Under the pieces are notes generated by a model. The model made no database searches and was not told the origin of the DNA. It saw only the letters and a program-made list of their open reading frames with translations. Shown piece after piece: positions 12,838 to 13,835 of a stretch of 13,835 nucleotides of DNA. Position numbers and translations under genes: made by a program. Source of the stretch: RGIG426 sp045600765 (lineage in GTDB: Bacteria > Bacillota > Clostridia > Oscillospirales > Acutalibacteraceae); contig JAZRYM010000032.1 in the NCBI GenBank assembly GCA_045600765.1, positions 1-13,835 of the forward strand, given 5' to 3'. How positions within the stretch are numbered: position 1 is the stretch's first letter; every line of letters begins with the position of its first letter.

Positions 12838-12866
12838 TGTACAAATCGGCGGTTTTGTGGTAGAAT
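12838..12866 (+). promoter_or_regulatory. Sigma-A promoter of pgeF
   Basis: TGTACA (12838-12843), a 17-base spacer and TAGAAT (12861-12866), with the extended -10 context TGTGGTAGAAT. The -35 is a poor match, so the extended -10 probably matters. It is back to back with the divergent pssA-like promoter, the -35 boxes being 17 bases apart. Confidence 0.6.
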
Positions 12867-12895
12867 AGAGGAAAAGAAAAACGGAGGTGTCCGTG

Positions 12896-13807
12896 ATGAA
12901 TTTACCGAAAACCGAGACGTTGTGCGCCGTCGAAAAAAACGGCGTGCTGTTCTATACGTTCCCGTCGATGGCGGCGCTGTCGTGCGTGAAGCACGGGATG
13001 TCCACCCGCCTCGGTGGAGTGTCGAGCGGGATTTTTGAGAGTATGAATTTGAGTTTTACCCGCGGGGATACAACCGAAAATGTAGCGGAAAATTACCGCC
13101 GCTTTTGCGATGCGGTGGGGGTACCGACCGCGCGGTGTGTGATGACCCGCCAAACCCATTCGACCAACGTGCGGTGCGTGACGGAGGCGGATGCCGGATG
13201 CGGCGTGACGCGCGAGCGTACCTACGACGAGGTGGACGGGCTGGTCACCGATGTGCCCGGTTTGCCGCTCGTCATCTTGACCGCCGATTGCGTGCCGCTC
13301 TTTTTTGCCGACCCGAAACGGCGGGTGGTTGCCGCCGCTCATTCCGGCTGGCGCGGAACCGCGAACGCCATCGGTGCGGAAGTAGTGCGCGTGATGACGG
13401 AGCGTTACGGCTGTGACCCGCGCGACATTCTTTGCGGGGTGGGGTCGTCTATCGGGCCGTGCTGTTTTGAGGTGGATTTGCCGGTTTACGAGGCGTTTGC
13501 CGAAAAGCCGTTTTTTGATCCGTGCTGTGTTGTGGATGACAAAAACGGAAAGTATCACGTGGATTTGTGGGAAATCAATCGACGGATTTTGCTTTCTGCC
13601 GGTATTCCTGCCGAAAACATTACGGTGGGGGATCTTTGTACCCGTTGTTACCCCGATTTGCTTTGGTCTCACCGTGCAACCGGTGGTGAGCGGGGGAGCC
13701 TTGCGGGCTTGATTCCTCGTTCAAAAGATTACCCCAACCCGAAAAACCTTAAGATGCCGTTGTACATTCCCCGGGCAAAGGCGTCCGGGTCGGTTGCCAA
13801 AAGATGA
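12896..13807 (+). CDS. pgeF: Peptidoglycan editing factor PgeF (YfiH/YlmD, multicopper polyphenol oxidase fold)
   Basis: Cytosolic enzyme of the YfiH family, which removes mis-built UDP-MurNAc-L-Ser precursors so that L-Ala stays at position 1 of the stem peptide; older annotations call it a laccase-domain or polyphenol oxidase protein. The metal/active-site residues are in place: H88 in RQTHSTNV, C132 in TADCVPLFF and H149 in AAHSGWRGT, with GSSIGPCCFEV following. The core ends at about residue 273 (RGSLAGLI), near the usual protein end; some 30 further residues (PRSKDYPNPK... to VAKR) form an unusual basic tail. GGAGGTG (12883-12889) is 6 bases before the ATG; the GTG at 12887 lies within that site. 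Length 303 residues against the usual 250-280. Confidence 0.93.
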   Translation: MNLPKTETLCAVEKNGVLFYTFPSMAALSCVKHGMSTRLGGVSSGIFESMNLSFTRGDTTENVAENYRRFCDAVGVPTARCVMTRQTHSTNVRCVTEADAGCGVTRERTYDEVDGLVTDVPGLPLVILTADCVPLFFADPKRRVVAAAHSGWRGTANAIGAEVVRVMTERYGCDPRDILCGVGSSIGPCCFEVDLPVYEAFAEKPFFDPCCVVDDKNGKYHVDLWEINRRILLSAGIPAENITVGDLCTRCYPDLLWSHRATGGERGSLAGLIPRSKDYPNPKNLKMPLYIPRAKASGSVAKR

Positions 13808-13835
13808 GCGTCACGGCTGTTGGTGATATATCCCA
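13803..13835 (+). CDS. Possible start of a further gene (partial)
   Basis: An ATG at 13803 overlaps the pgeF stop as ATGA and stays open for the remaining 11 codons (MSVTAVGDISP, the last codon incomplete). The overlap is typical of translational coupling, but there is no clear ribosome binding site and the fragment is too short to recognise. It may not be a real start. Confidence 0.2.

Overview
The window reads as chromosomal DNA of a Gram-positive clostridial (Bacillota) bacterium, most likely a GC-rich gut Oscillospirales/Ruminococcaceae-type lineage. The evidence is a class I T-box leader in front of alaS, strong AAGGAGG-like ribosome binding sites, GTG and TTG starts, sigma-A promoters with 17-bp spacers, an NrdR regulator with its likely operator, TmcAL (the Bacillota-type tRNA-Met acetate ligase) and intergenic repeats of a kind common in gut clostridia. 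The lineage is inferred from gene content and composition only.

Layout. (1) Bases 1-1978: an AT-richer segment with the C-terminal end of a membrane protein and a class I adenylate-forming ligase, closed by a strong terminator. (2) 1979-2869: about 0.9 kb with no convincing gene, packed with palindromes, dispersed modules and two heptamer tandem arrays. (3) 2870-5461: tmcAL (minus) and ackA (plus), divergent from a 103-bp region; both enzymes handle acetate. (4) 5472-7023, all minus: a DUF378 membrane protein, nrdR with promoter and operator, and a small phosphoglycosyl transferase. (5) 7247-7804: a second, divergent phosphoglycosyl transferase. (6) 7790-12067: a promoter inside the end of that gene drives an alanine T-box leader (specifier GCC) and the alaS - HIT protein - DEDDh exonuclease operon. 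(7) 12076-13807: a CDP-alcohol phosphatidyltransferase (pssA-like, minus) and pgeF (plus), diverging from back-to-back promoters. A further gene may begin in the last 33 bases.

Most of the window is housekeeping: tRNA modification and charging, acetate metabolism, deoxynucleotide control, phospholipid and cell-envelope synthesis. I found no defence island, phage, CRISPR array, transposase, rRNA or tRNA gene, and nothing I would call a new system. The parts most worth a second look are the repeat-dense intergenic region with its composition break, the helix-phased 10-bp repeats upstream of one glycosyl transferase, the second glycosyl transferase with an altered KFRT motif, and the well-resolved regulatory sites (T-box, NrdR box).
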